DNA of 37,264 nt from Rhodanobacteraceae bacterium (lineage in GTDB: Bacteria > Acidobacteriota > Terriglobia > Terriglobales > Acidobacteriaceae): NCBI GenBank assembly GCA_025350865.1, contig JANXWZ010000038.1, positions 1-37,264 on the forward strand. The letters run 5' to 3'. Both the position numbers and the translations under genes were made by a program. Below are positions 27,378 through 36,400 of this stretch, in pieces; the stretch's first letter is position 1; the number at the start of each line of letters is the position of its first letter. Under the pieces are notes generated by a model. It was not told the origin of the DNA. It saw only the letters and a program-made list of their open reading frames with translations, and searched no databases.

Positions 27378-27613
27378 AGTGCAAACACGTTTGGGAACAC
27401 ATCTCCGGGTATCTCGACGGAACGCTCGACCCCGCTCTCCTCGCGATAGTGCAATTGCATCTGGAGCACTGCGAGATCTGTTCGGCCATTCTCGACTCAA
27501 CGCGGAACATCCTCATCCTTACCGCTGACGACCGTGTCTTCGAGCTGCCCATGGGTTTCAGCGAGCGCCTGCACTCGCGGTTGGACGAAGAAATTCGAAG
27601 CGCGGCGGGCTAA
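27368..27613 (+). CDS. Zinc-finger (ZAS-type) anti-sigma factor
   Basis: An 81-residue cytosolic protein with the ZAS zinc motif H31-x3-C35-x2-C38 (HLEHCEIC) and an upstream C5/H7 as the fourth ligand. No membrane helix follows, so it is a soluble, RsrA-like anti-sigma in which a thiol-zinc switch could release the sigma factor on oxidation. The GTG at 27368 has AGGAGG nine bases upstream; the GTG at 27359 is less likely. It overlaps the sigma gene and ends in CTAA shared with the convergent membrane-protein gene. Confidence 0.85.
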   Translation: MVIECKHVWEHISGYLDGTLDPALLAIVQLHLEHCEICSAILDSTRNILILTADDRVFELPMGFSERLHSRLDEEIRSAAG

Positions 27614-28017
27614 ACGTTGTGCACAATCCGATGAGTCCAATACTCCGCCGCAACCAGCACCAGCGTAAAGATCGCCAGCGCCACCTGGAGCTTCTCATTG
27701 CGCACCTGCCCCATCGGCACAGGTTGCATCCGCCACTGCGAGGAACTGCGCGCCCTTAGCGACCGAATTCTCCAGATCACGTAAAGATTGATGACTGACC
27801 CCACCACCGCCACGATCATCATCGGAATGCGAATCGCGTCGGCGTGAAAGCCAGTTGCCGCGCGATTCAGACCCGCAGCCGCTGCCAGCGATCCCAGCCC
27901 GATCACCACCCGGATCCCACTCACCGCCATCACCGCGGTACAGGCGCTCTGCAGCAGGATAAAAAGGAACGAGGTAACCGCAACCAGCCGCGTGTTCGTC
28001 CGCAATCTGTCTTCCAT
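27610..28017 (-). CDS. Small four-helix membrane protein of unknown function
   Basis: A 135-residue protein with about four hydrophobic helices (roughly 12-32, 36-50, 58-80 and 110-128) and short loops, the third followed by an Arg-rich stretch (WRIRSLRARSS). The family was not recognised. The ATG at 28017 is preferred because GAGGG lies six bases upstream; an ATG at 28023 and a GTG at 28050 are also in frame. It lies in the same direction as the two-component genes upstream (66 bases after the regulator's stop) and could be read through from them. Its TAG shares CTAA with the anti-sigma stop. Confidence 0.65.
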   Translation of the reverse strand: MEDRLRTNTRLVAVTSFLFILLQSACTAVMAVSGIRVVIGLGSLAAAAGLNRAATGFHADAIRIPMMIVAVVGSVINLYVIWRIRSLRARSSSQWRMQPVPMGQVRNEKLQVALAIFTLVLVAAEYWTHRIVHNV

Positions 28018-28083
28018 TCGCATCCCTCGCAAAGCCTGATGATTTGGCACTCACTCCAAACTCTAAACTGTCGACTCTCCACT

Positions 28084-29478
28084 CTAAGGTCGTGCCTTTT
28101 CCTCCTCCTTCAAAGCATCCGGTACAAGGCCGTGCTTCTCCATGCGATAAATTAGAGTGCGCCGGCTGATATCGAGAAACGCCGCGGCGCGCGTCTGATT
28201 TCCAGAGAAACGGTCCAGCGCCCGCACGATCAGGTCTCGTTCCACCGAATCCAGGCTTACGCCCTCATCCGGCAGATCGAACCAGACGCGGCTTGCCGAG
28301 GCTCGCGGCTCCGAAAGCTCCGCCGGAAGATCATCCTCTCCGATCAGGTCCGACGCGGACAAAACCAGCATCCGCTCCAGTACATTCTCCAGCTGCCGCA
28401 CGTTCCCGGGCCAGCTGTACTCCGTCAACCGCCTCATCACCAGTGGCGAAAGCCGGGCATTGGCTATGCCGTGGCGTTCTTTCGCCCGCTTCAAGAGACC
28501 TTCCGCAAGCTCTGGAATATCTTCGCGGCGCTCCCGCAGCGGCGGAATCATTAGCGGCACCACGGCCAGCCGGTAGTAAAGGTCTTCGCGAAACGTCCCG
28601 TCCTCCACCATCGCCAGCAGATTCCTGTGCGTGGCCGCGACCACACGTACATTCACCTTCGATGGCACGGTTGAGCCGACCTTCTGCAGCTCACCCTCCT
28701 GCAATACGCGCAGCAGCTTCACCTGTGCGTCCGGCGGCAGCTCACCGATTTCATCCAGAAACAACGTGCCCCCATCGGCCGCTTCGATCAGCCCCTGCTT
28801 GGCAATCTGGGCTCCCGTAAATGCGCCGCGCACATAGCCAAAAAGCTCCGACTCAACGAGATCCTTCGGGATCGCTCCGCAACTGATCGCCACAAACGGC
28901 TGCTTCCTGCGGCTGCTGTTGTGGTGGATCGCTCGCGCCAGCAGCTCCTTGCCCGTCCCGGTCTCGCCCTGTAGCAGCACCGTCGTATCATGTTGAGCGA
29001 CGCGCGCTGCCTGACTCAGCACGCGCAAAAACGGTTTGGCCCGGCCGGTAATGCCTTCAAATCCATAGCGCGCATCCAGCGCCGACCGCAGCGTACGAAC
29101 CTCTTCCAACAGGTCCTGCCGTTCCATCGCCCGGTGCACCATCAGCAGCAGGGAATCGTACTGGAGCGGTTTGGTCACGTAATCGTACGCGCCCAGCTTC
29201 ATCGCCTCCACTGCTGTCTCCACTGTTCCAAACGCCGTGATCACGATGACCGTCGTCTTCAACTGCTCCTTGACGATGCGCTCCAGCAGTACCATCCCGC
29301 TCGTCGGCATGCGCAAATCCGTAATGACGAGCGTCGGCCGAACCTGCTTCACCAACTCAAATCCCTCGTCGCCATCGCGGGCCAGCGAAACGGTATAGCC
29401 GGCCTCTTCAAGCTGCAATTTCATGATGCGGCGGAGGCTGCTGTCATCATCCACCACCAGAATGCTTCGATTATCCAT
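28084..29478 (-). CDS. NtrC-family sigma-54-dependent response regulator
   Basis: A 464-residue three-domain activator. The receiver (1-120) has the acidic pocket D10-D12, phosphoacceptor D54 in VITDLRMP, T81 and K103. The AAA+ domain has Walker A GETGTGKE (171-178), the sigma-54-contact loop GAFTGA (218-223) and Walker B LFLDEIGE. The C-terminal Fis-type helix-turn-helix contains NQTRAAAFLDISRRTLIYRMEKHGL. With all parts intact it should bind enhancer DNA as a dimer, oligomerise when phosphorylated and activate sigma-54 RNA polymerase. Its start overlaps the kinase gene by eight bases. The probable target is the divergent efflux operon (see the dyads at 30768-30813). Confidence 0.96.
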   Translation of the reverse strand: MDNRSILVVDDDSSLRRIMKLQLEEAGYTVSLARDGDEGFELVKQVRPTLVITDLRMPTSGMVLLERIVKEQLKTTVIVITAFGTVETAVEAMKLGAYDYVTKPLQYDSLLLMVHRAMERQDLLEEVRTLRSALDARYGFEGITGRAKPFLRVLSQAARVAQHDTTVLLQGETGTGKELLARAIHHNSSRRKQPFVAISCGAIPKDLVESELFGYVRGAFTGAQIAKQGLIEAADGGTLFLDEIGELPPDAQVKLLRVLQEGELQKVGSTVPSKVNVRVVAATHRNLLAMVEDGTFREDLYYRLAVVPLMIPPLRERREDIPELAEGLLKRAKERHGIANARLSPLVMRRLTEYSWPGNVRQLENVLERMLVLSASDLIGEDDLPAELSEPRASASRVWFDLPDEGVSLDSVERDLIVRALDRFSGNQTRAAAFLDISRRTLIYRMEKHGLVPDALKEEEKARP

Positions 29479-30640
29479 GCCGAACCATACTTTCCTGAAG
29501 GCTCACACGCGGCGAACTCGGCCGCACCAGCGGCAGTTCGATCCTGAAGGTCGCACCACGCTCTGGAGCGACGTTGTTTCGGAACGAAAGCGTGCCGCCA
29601 TGCTGTTCCAGAATGTTCACCACGATGGAGAGACCAAGCCCCGTACCTGTCTCCTTCGTCGTAAAGAACGGGTCGAGAATCTGTGCAGCTTCCCCTTCCG
29701 AAATTCCCGAGCCATCATCGTAAACTTCAACGCACAGCGCCCCCCGACTCACAAACGCGGCCATGCCCACCGTTCCCCCCACGTCCGCAGCCTGCACCGC
29801 ATTCAGGATCAGGTTGTAAAGAACCTGCTTGATCTGTTCGGCGTCCACTTCGATCTCCGGCAGGTGTGGCTCAACCTGGTGGACCAGATGCACGTCCTTC
29901 AGCATCGCAACGTGCCGTGCCAGCGCCGTGACCGACTGCACCAGCGCATTGGGCTCCGTCCCTTCGAGCCGCGGTGCCCGAGGTCGTGCGAAGTCCAGAA
30001 AGTTGGTCAGCAGCTTGTTCAGCCGCTCCGACTCCAGCATCAGGATCGTCAGACACTCTTCCTGGCTGCTCGCCGGAGCCTGCTTCCGCGCCAGAATTCC
30101 CGCCGCCCCGCTGATACTCGCCAGGGGATTGCGAATTTCGTGTGCCAGGCTCGCCGCAAGTGTTCCTGCGGCGGTCAGGCGTTCGGCCTTCTTCAGCCCC
30201 TCGATGTTGCGTCGCAGTTCCAGGTAAACCTGCTCCAGTTCGCGCTTGGTGGTCTCCACGCGCCTGCGTTGCAGACGCTCGCGGTCTGCCAGCAAACCCG
30301 CAATCATGCCCGCAGTCCCAAAGGTGCTCAGCTCCACAATCTCGTCTTTTGCGTCGAGCTGATCGTCCACCCAATGGCTATAGATCACCGGAGCAAGCAC
30401 CAGCGACGCAAACACCAGCGTCTTCGCCGCGCCGCGCCAGCCGAACAGCAATCCCGCGAACATGAACGGAAGAATGTTCAAGTGGTGCAGTACGTTATGC
30501 AGCGTCACGTCGCCCGGCGGCGTAATCCACGACACCAGACCAAGCAACACCACAAACACCGCGATCAGCGAAGCTTGAACCGTGCGCGAAGAGGATAGCC
30601 GTTGCAGCGCCATATCTACATTCTGCCAGTCGAACGCCAT
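29471..30640 (-). CDS. Membrane sensor histidine kinase
   Basis: A 389-residue kinase with three to four N-terminal helices (about 23-41, 55-71, 73-89 and 105-118) and almost no periplasmic domain, so sensing is probably within the membrane or short loops. A coiled-coil follows (about 120-155). The phosphoacceptor is H167 in SLAHEIRNPLASI. The ATPase domain has the N box QVLYNLILNAVQAA, VEVYDDGSGI, FFTTKETGTGLGLSIV and a final GGTLSFRN. The ATG at 30640 is chosen for GAGGA ten bases upstream; the frame is open to an ATG at 30697, which adds 19 residues and lies only two bases from the predicted sigma-54 start site. It is co-transcribed with the regulator. Confidence 0.92.
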   Translation of the reverse strand: MAFDWQNVDMALQRLSSSRTVQASLIAVFVVLLGLVSWITPPGDVTLHNVLHHLNILPFMFAGLLFGWRGAAKTLVFASLVLAPVIYSHWVDDQLDAKDEIVELSTFGTAGMIAGLLADRERLQRRRVETTKRELEQVYLELRRNIEGLKKAERLTAAGTLAASLAHEIRNPLASISGAAGILARKQAPASSQEECLTILMLESERLNKLLTNFLDFARPRAPRLEGTEPNALVQSVTALARHVAMLKDVHLVHQVEPHLPEIEVDAEQIKQVLYNLILNAVQAADVGGTVGMAAFVSRGALCVEVYDDGSGISEGEAAQILDPFFTTKETGTGLGLSIVVNILEQHGGTLSFRNNVAPERGATFRIELPLVRPSSPRVSLQESMVRHG

Positions 30641-30710
30641 GGCGGACGAATCCTCGCGTACGTCAAGGTGCAAGTCGTTGCCCCAGACCGTCTTCATCTC
30701 TGCGCTGTAA

Positions 30711-30726
30711 GCAATCCGTCCACCAA
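30711..30726 (-). promoter_or_regulatory. Candidate sigma-54 promoter for the kinase-regulator operon
   Basis: Minus strand TTGGTGGACGGATTGC: GG (30724-30723) and GC (30712-30711) are separated by exactly ten bases, as in TGGCAC-N5-TTGC. The -12 half TTGC is perfect; the CAC after TGG is replaced by TGG. The start site would be near 30699, 59 bases before the preferred ATG. Confidence 0.5.
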
Positions 30727-30767
30727 CCGCATTTCCTCAGCCTTCACCTCAATCGAGCCATCGGCAG

Positions 30768-30783
30768 TGTCCCATTTGGGTCA
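30768..30783. promoter_or_regulatory. Enhancer dyad 1 for the NtrC-type regulator
   Basis: TGTCCCATTTGGGTCA is a near-perfect 16-bp palindrome (half sites TGTCCCA and TGACCCA around TT). It is the reverse complement of dyad 2 with one mismatch. Its centre is about 106 bases upstream of the efflux start site and about 76 upstream of the kinase start site. Confidence 0.72.
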
Positions 30784-30797
30784 ACCGCCGCCGCAGG

Positions 30798-30813
30798 TGA
30801 CCCAAATGGAACA
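30798..30813. promoter_or_regulatory. Enhancer dyad 2 for the NtrC-type regulator
   Basis: TGACCCAAATGGAACA matches the reverse complement of dyad 1 at 15 of 16 positions. Centres are 30 bp apart, about three helical turns, so two dimers would bind the same face of the DNA, as with NtrC at glnA. Its centre is about 76 bases from the efflux start site and about 106 from the kinase start site. Confidence 0.72.
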
Positions 30814-30854
30814 CCCGTATCGGCCAATAACCTGCATTTTCCGCGAATCCAGTT

Positions 30855-30870
30855 TGGCTACCCGATTGCA
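30855..30870 (+). promoter_or_regulatory. Candidate sigma-54 promoter for the RND efflux operon
   Basis: TTGGCTACCCGATTGCA carries GG (30856-30857) and GC (30868-30869) ten bases apart. It matches TGGCAC-N5-TTGC except at two positions of the CAC part. The predicted start site is near 30881, practically at the GTG start codon of the first efflux gene. Confidence 0.65.
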
Positions 30871-30881
30871 TTACCCAGGTC

Positions 30882-32225
30882 GTGACACTTTCTCAGACCA
30901 TCCTTTTGACGCTTCTCGTTCAACCGCTGTGCCTTGCCCAGGTTCCGCTCAGACCGCCAGTGCCGCCGCCGGTCATCGAAGCGAGCAACACGCCACAGAT
31001 CGAGCCTCAGATCGCTGCCCCGGTTCCTCCCCAGGTAACCACCGCACAGCCACTGTCTCTTGATGAGGCAGTGGCGATGGCGGAAAAGAACAATCCCCGC
31101 ATCCGTGGCGCGACCGCCAGCACCGCGCGAGCCGATGCCGCCGTACGCATCGCATCGGCCTACAGCAATCCCTCCGTCGAGTTCTTCATGGGCCGCCAGT
31201 ATGCCCGCCCCATCCCGACGCCCGGCCCTGTTGGTTTATTGCAGCACTACGCGGTCAACCAGACCATCGAAATACCGTCCGAACGCGCCGCCCGAAAGCG
31301 CGTCGCGGAACTTGCCCGCCAGAGCAGCCGCATCGGCGAAACGCGAGTTCTGCGCTCGGTCTCCGCCGACGCCAAACACGCCTTCTACGATGTGCTGCGC
31401 AGCCGCGAAGAGATCAAGCACATGCGGGAAAACCTTACCCTCGTCGAAGAGCTCCGCCGACGCGTAGAGGTTGAGTTCAATGTGGGTGAAAAAGGCCGGT
31501 TGGAGTTGACCCGGGCCGAGGCCGAACTCGCCCAGGCCAGCTTCGCAGTCCGCAGCGCGCAGCTGGGCGAGTCCAACGCCATCGCCCTGTTGCGCGTCGC
31601 TCTGGCCGCACCGCCGGACGCCAACCTCAATCCACAAGGAGCCTTGTCGGATCGCGTCCAGTTGCCGCCTCTCTCGGAACTGCGCGAGATCGTCCTTCGG
31701 AGTCACCCCGTCGTCGCGCAGTCGCAGGCGGATATCGAGACTGCGCAGGCTTTGCTCGAACACGAGCGCAAGCTGCGCATCCCGCGCCCGATCGCCTTCG
31801 TCGAATTTGAGAATCAGCCCGATCTCCGCTACTGGCGCACCGGCGTCACCATCCCCATTCCGCTCGGCGACCGTCGGCGCGGACAGATCGACGACGCCCG
31901 CGCGACGGTCTCGCAGAACCAGGCTCTCCTCGACCAGCGCCGCCTCGAACTCATCTCCGCAACCGAGCGAGCCTATGAGGTGTACCAGCTTGCCGATCAG
32001 CAGGCGACATCGCTCGAATCGGGCCAGCTACGCGCGGCGGAGAGCGCAGTGCAGGCTGCCATGGCAGCCTATCAATTTGGCGAGCGCGGCCTCGTCGAAG
32101 TCCTCGACGCCCAACGTGTGCTGCAGGCAGTGCGCGGCGACCTCGTCGACGCTCAGTACGCCCGCCAGTCGGCGCTCATCGACCTTGAAGAACTCGGCGC
32201 CATCGCGCCCGGAGGAAAGCCCTAA
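30882..32225 (+). CDS. TolC/CusC-type outer-membrane efflux protein of a metal RND system
   Basis: A 447-residue outer-membrane factor with two OEP domains (about 58-240 and 265-440) rich in coiled-coil helices, such as LSLDEAVAMAEKNNPRIRGA near the start and FGERGLVEVLDAQRVL near the end. The signal peptide (about 1-20, LCLAQ) is short and lacks an early Arg or Lys; a Pro-rich linker follows (21-55). GTG 30882 is the only start in frame after the stop at 30828. There is no good ribosome binding site, and the sigma-54 start site falls on or just before it. It forms the trans-periplasmic duct with the two genes downstream; its TAA directly abuts the next ATG. Confidence 0.9.
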   Translation: MTLSQTILLTLLVQPLCLAQVPLRPPVPPPVIEASNTPQIEPQIAAPVPPQVTTAQPLSLDEAVAMAEKNNPRIRGATASTARADAAVRIASAYSNPSVEFFMGRQYARPIPTPGPVGLLQHYAVNQTIEIPSERAARKRVAELARQSSRIGETRVLRSVSADAKHAFYDVLRSREEIKHMRENLTLVEELRRRVEVEFNVGEKGRLELTRAEAELAQASFAVRSAQLGESNAIALLRVALAAPPDANLNPQGALSDRVQLPPLSELREIVLRSHPVVAQSQADIETAQALLEHERKLRIPRPIAFVEFENQPDLRYWRTGVTIPIPLGDRRRGQIDDARATVSQNQALLDQRRLELISATERAYEVYQLADQQATSLESGQLRAAESAVQAAMAAYQFGERGLVEVLDAQRVLQAVRGDLVDAQYARQSALIDLEELGAIAPGGKP

Positions 32226-33419
32226 ATGACTTCCAGATTCACGGCAACACCGACGACCTCCAATACGCTTAAGGCGTGCTTTGTCCTCCCCGTCGTCCTG
32301 CTTGCGCTGCTGCCGCTTTCGGGTTGCAAGAAGAAGGCTTACGCCGCGACGCCAGCGGCGACCTCAAATCCCGATCAGTTCGAGGTGCCGGCCGCACTTG
32401 CTCCCAGCCTTAAGCTCGGACTACCCGAGATGCACGAGGTCCGCGGCCTGTTACAGGTCTCCGCTCACGTGGAGACGGACGCGTCCCGCATCGCACGAGT
32501 CGGCTCGCCCGTCTCCGGAAGAATTCTCAAGTTGCTGGTCTTTGAAGGCCAATTGGTCCACTCTGGCGCCGTGCTGGCGACGTTGCACAGCACGGAACTT
32601 TCTGCCGCCCAGATGGAATTGATCAAAGCAAGCTCAAATCAAAACCTCGCCGAAGCCGCCACCCGCCGTGCCGAACAGCTCGTCGCCCATGAGGTCATTG
32701 GCCTCGCGGAGCTCGAGCGCCGCCAGGCCGAGCTCATACAGGCGAGCACCGAAGCAGCCTCATACCGCACTCAGCTGCGCGGGCTCGGCATGAGCGAACC
32801 CAGCATCGAGAAGTTGCTGAAGACTCACGACCTCAGCGCGGACTACCCGATCGTCGCCCCCCGCAGCGGCACCATCCTCGAGCGCAAGGTCACCATCGGC
32901 CAGGTCGTCCAACCCGCCGATCCCGCCTTCATGATCGCCGACCTCTCCAACGTCTGGATCGTCGCCAACGTCCCTGAAGAAGAGGCCGGGCAACTCCGGA
33001 AAGGCCTCGAAGTCTTCGTCCAGGTTCCCGCGCTGGGAGATCGCAAGATCACCGGCCACCTCACCTACGTAGCCCCGATCGTCGATCCCGCAACCCGCAC
33101 CATTCAGGTGCGAATCGAGATCGCCAATCCCGAAGGAATGTATAAGCCCGACCAGCTGGCCAGCATGACCTTCTCCGGCCACCCCGAACCGAAGCTCACC
33201 ATTCCCCAGACCGCAATCGTCCGCGAAGACAACAAGGACTTCGTCTTCGTCCAGGTCAAGCCCTCGACCTTCAAGCTCCGCGAGATCACCGTGGGACAGG
33301 AAGTAGATGATCGCCGTGTCCTGCTGACCGGCCTTGAACCCGGCGAAACGCTCGTCCTCGATGGTGCCTTCCACCTCAACAATCAGCGCAAGCAGGATGC
33401 CATCAAGGGAGGCAAATAG
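32226..33419 (+). CDS. RND periplasmic adaptor lipoprotein (CzcB/CusB family)
   Basis: A 397-residue membrane-fusion protein linking pump and outer-membrane duct. The lipobox LPLSGC places the lipidated Cys at residue 34. The usual order follows: barrel-sandwich half (VGSPVSGRILKLLVFEGQLVHSG), helical hairpin (about 130-200), second lipoyl half (YPIVAPRSGTILERKVTIGQVV), beta-barrel (WIVANVPEEEAGQL) and membrane-proximal domain. No N-terminal His- or Met-rich metal-capture segment is seen. The gene starts on the base after the previous stop and ends two bases before the pump gene, so the three are one operon. Confidence 0.93.
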   Translation: MTSRFTATPTTSNTLKACFVLPVVLLALLPLSGCKKKAYAATPAATSNPDQFEVPAALAPSLKLGLPEMHEVRGLLQVSAHVETDASRIARVGSPVSGRILKLLVFEGQLVHSGAVLATLHSTELSAAQMELIKASSNQNLAEAATRRAEQLVAHEVIGLAELERRQAELIQASTEAASYRTQLRGLGMSEPSIEKLLKTHDLSADYPIVAPRSGTILERKVTIGQVVQPADPAFMIADLSNVWIVANVPEEEAGQLRKGLEVFVQVPALGDRKITGHLTYVAPIVDPATRTIQVRIEIANPEGMYKPDQLASMTFSGHPEPKLTIPQTAIVREDNKDFVFVQVKPSTFKLREITVGQEVDDRRVLLTGLEPGETLVLDGAFHLNNQRKQDAIKGGK

Positions 33420-33421
33420 CG

Positions 33422-36400
33422 ATGCTGCAGTCCATCATCTCCAGTGCGCTGCGCCACCGAAGCATCCTCGTGGTCGTCGCGATCGCGATGATCGGATTCG
33501 GCATCAACGCCGCATTCCACCTCTCCGTCGACGCCTTCCCCGATGTCGCAAACGTGCAGGTCCAGATCGCCGCGGAAGCCCCGGGAAAGTCGCCTGAAGA
33601 GGTCGAACGCTTTGTCACCATCCCGCTTGAAATTGCCATGACCGGTCTACCTGGCATGACCGACATGCGGTCGCTCAATAAGCCCGGCCTCTCGCTCATC
33701 ACACTGGTCTTCGACGATGCGAGCAATCTCTACCTCGAGCGCCAGATGGTCTCCGAGCGGCTAGCCGAAGTGCGCGAGCACATGCCCGAAGGAGTTACCC
33801 CGGTCCTCGGCCCCATCACCAATGCCCTCGGCGAAGTCTACCAATACACGCTGGAGGCTCCCGGCGACGACAAGCGCACTCTCTCCCGCGAAGAACTGAT
33901 CGAACGCCGCACTATCCAGGACTGGGCCGTCCGCCCGCTGTTGCGTTCCATCGCCGGCGTCGCCGAGATCAACTCCACCGGCGGCTTCGTCAAGCAGTAC
34001 TCCGTGCGTGTCGACCCCGCCAAGCTGCTCTACTACAACCTCAATATCCTCGACGTTCGCAACGCCCTCGCACGCAACAACGCCAACGCCGGCGGCGGCA
34101 TCCTGCCCGAACACGCCGAGCAATACCTCATCCGCTCCGTCGGCCTGGTACGAACCCTCGACGACATCCGCAGCATCGTCCTCAAGGAATCGGGCGGAAC
34201 CCCCGTCTACATTCGCGACGTAGGCACAGTCCTGATCGACGCCGAAGTCCGCCAGGGCGCGATGATCAAGAACGGCCACAGCGAAGCTGTCGGCGGCGTT
34301 GTGCTGATGCGCAGCGGCGGCAACGCCAAGGCAATCGTCGGCACGGTCAAGCAGCGCGTCGCCGAGATCAATGAACGCAACATGATCCCCGGCGGCCTCA
34401 AGATCGTCCCCTACTATGATCGCTCCGAGCTTGTCGATGCCGCCATCCACACCGTCACCGAGGTTCTCGGCGAAGGCGTAATCTTTGTCGTTATCGTCCT
34501 CGTGCTCTTCCTCGGCGACATCCGCTCAAGCCTGATCGTCAGCGCGACCCTCGTCCTGACGCCGCTGCTGACCTTCCTCGTGATGAACCAGATCGGCCTC
34601 TCCGCCAATCTCATGTCGCTCGGCGGCCTTGCCATCGCCATTGGCTTGATGGTCGATGGCTCCGTTGTTGTCGTCGAAAATGTCTTCACCAAACTGAGCC
34701 ACGCACGACACGCAAGCTCCGCAAAATTGAGCGCGGGCCATAAGCTCAATATCGTCCGGACCGCCGTCTTCGAAGTCGCAACCCCGGTCGTCTTCGGTGT
34801 CGCCATCATCATTCTCGTCTTCCTCCCCCTCATGACGCTCGAAGGCATGGAAGGCAAGATGTTTGCGCCGCTCGCCTACACCATTGCCATCGCGCTGGCC
34901 ATCTCGCTGCTGCTCTCCCTCACGTTGTCTCCCGTCCTCTCGTCGTACCTGCTCAAAGGCGGTTCGGAAGAAGACACGCGCCTCGTCCGCTGGCTGCGCC
35001 GCCCCTACGACGCTGTCTTCAAGTGGGCAATGTCGCATCGCATTGCAAGCGTCGCCACAGTCGTTGCGCTGTTTGTCTTCGCACTTTGCCTCTTCCCCTT
35101 CCTCGGCACAGCCTTCATTCCAGAGATGCAGGAGGGCACCCTCTCCCCCAACGCCGACCGCGTCCCCAACATCTCCCTCGAAGAATCCCTGAAGATGGAA
35201 ATGGCAATGCAGAAGAGCATGCTGCAGGTGCCCGGAGTTGAAAGCGTCGTCTCGCGCGTAGGTCGCGGAGAATCGCCAGCCGATCCCGCCGGTCCCAACG
35301 AAGCCGACGTCATCGCCTCGCTCACTCCCTTCGACAAGCGCCCCCGCGGAATGACTCAGGACAAGATGGCCGAACAGATGCGCGCCAAACTCGCCTCAAT
35401 CCCCGGCATCAACCTCGTCATGTCGCAGCCCATCAGCGACCGCGTCGACGAGATGGTCTCAGGCGTCCGCGCCGACGTCGCCGTCATGCTCTACGGCGAC
35501 GACCTCGACGTCCTCGTCGCCAAGGCCAACCAGATCGCCAAAGTCGCCAGTGGGTTGCAGGGCACGCAGGACACCCGCGTCGACCGCGTCGGCGGCCAGC
35601 AGTACCTCACCATCACCATCAATCGAGCCGCCGTCGCCCGCTACGGCATCAACGCAGCCGACGTGAACGACATGCTGGAGATCGCCATCGCCGGCAAACA
35701 GGCGACCGACATCTACGAAGGCGAACGCCGATTCCAGGCCGTCGTCCGCCTGCCGCCGCACCTGCGCGACAGCGTGGAAGACATTCGAGATCTCCAAATC
35801 AACTCGCCCGACGGACCCCGTGTCCCGCTGCGCGAACTTGCCGATATCCGCGTCGTCGAAGGCCCCGCCCTGATCAACCGCAGCATGGGGAAGCGGCGCA
35901 TCGTGGTCGGTGTCAACGTCCAGGGCCGCGATCTCGGCGGCTTCGTCGCGGAGTTGCAGTCCAAGGTCGGCCAGCAGGTCCCGCTGCCCCCCGGCTACTT
36001 CATCGAGTGGGGCGGCCAGTTCCACAACATGGAGCGCGCCCTCAACCACCTCATGATCATCGTTCCGCTCACCATTGCGGCCATCTTCTTCCTGCTCTTC
36101 GTGCTGTTCAAATCCGTACGCTTCGCCGCGCTCATCATCACCGTGTTGCCCCTCGCTTCAATCGGCGGCGTTCTCGGCCTATTCCTCACGGGCGAATATT
36201 TATCCGTCCCCGCGTCGGTCGGCTTCATCGCCCTCTGGGGAATCGCCGTCCTCAACGGAGTGGTGCTGGTCTCCTACATCCGCAAGCTTCGCGAAGACGG
36301 CATGAGTCAGGCCGAGGCCGTGCGCATGGGTGCCCAGCTCCGATTCCGTCCCGTCATGATGACCGCCACCGTCGCCGCCTTCGGCCTCGTCCCGTTCCTG

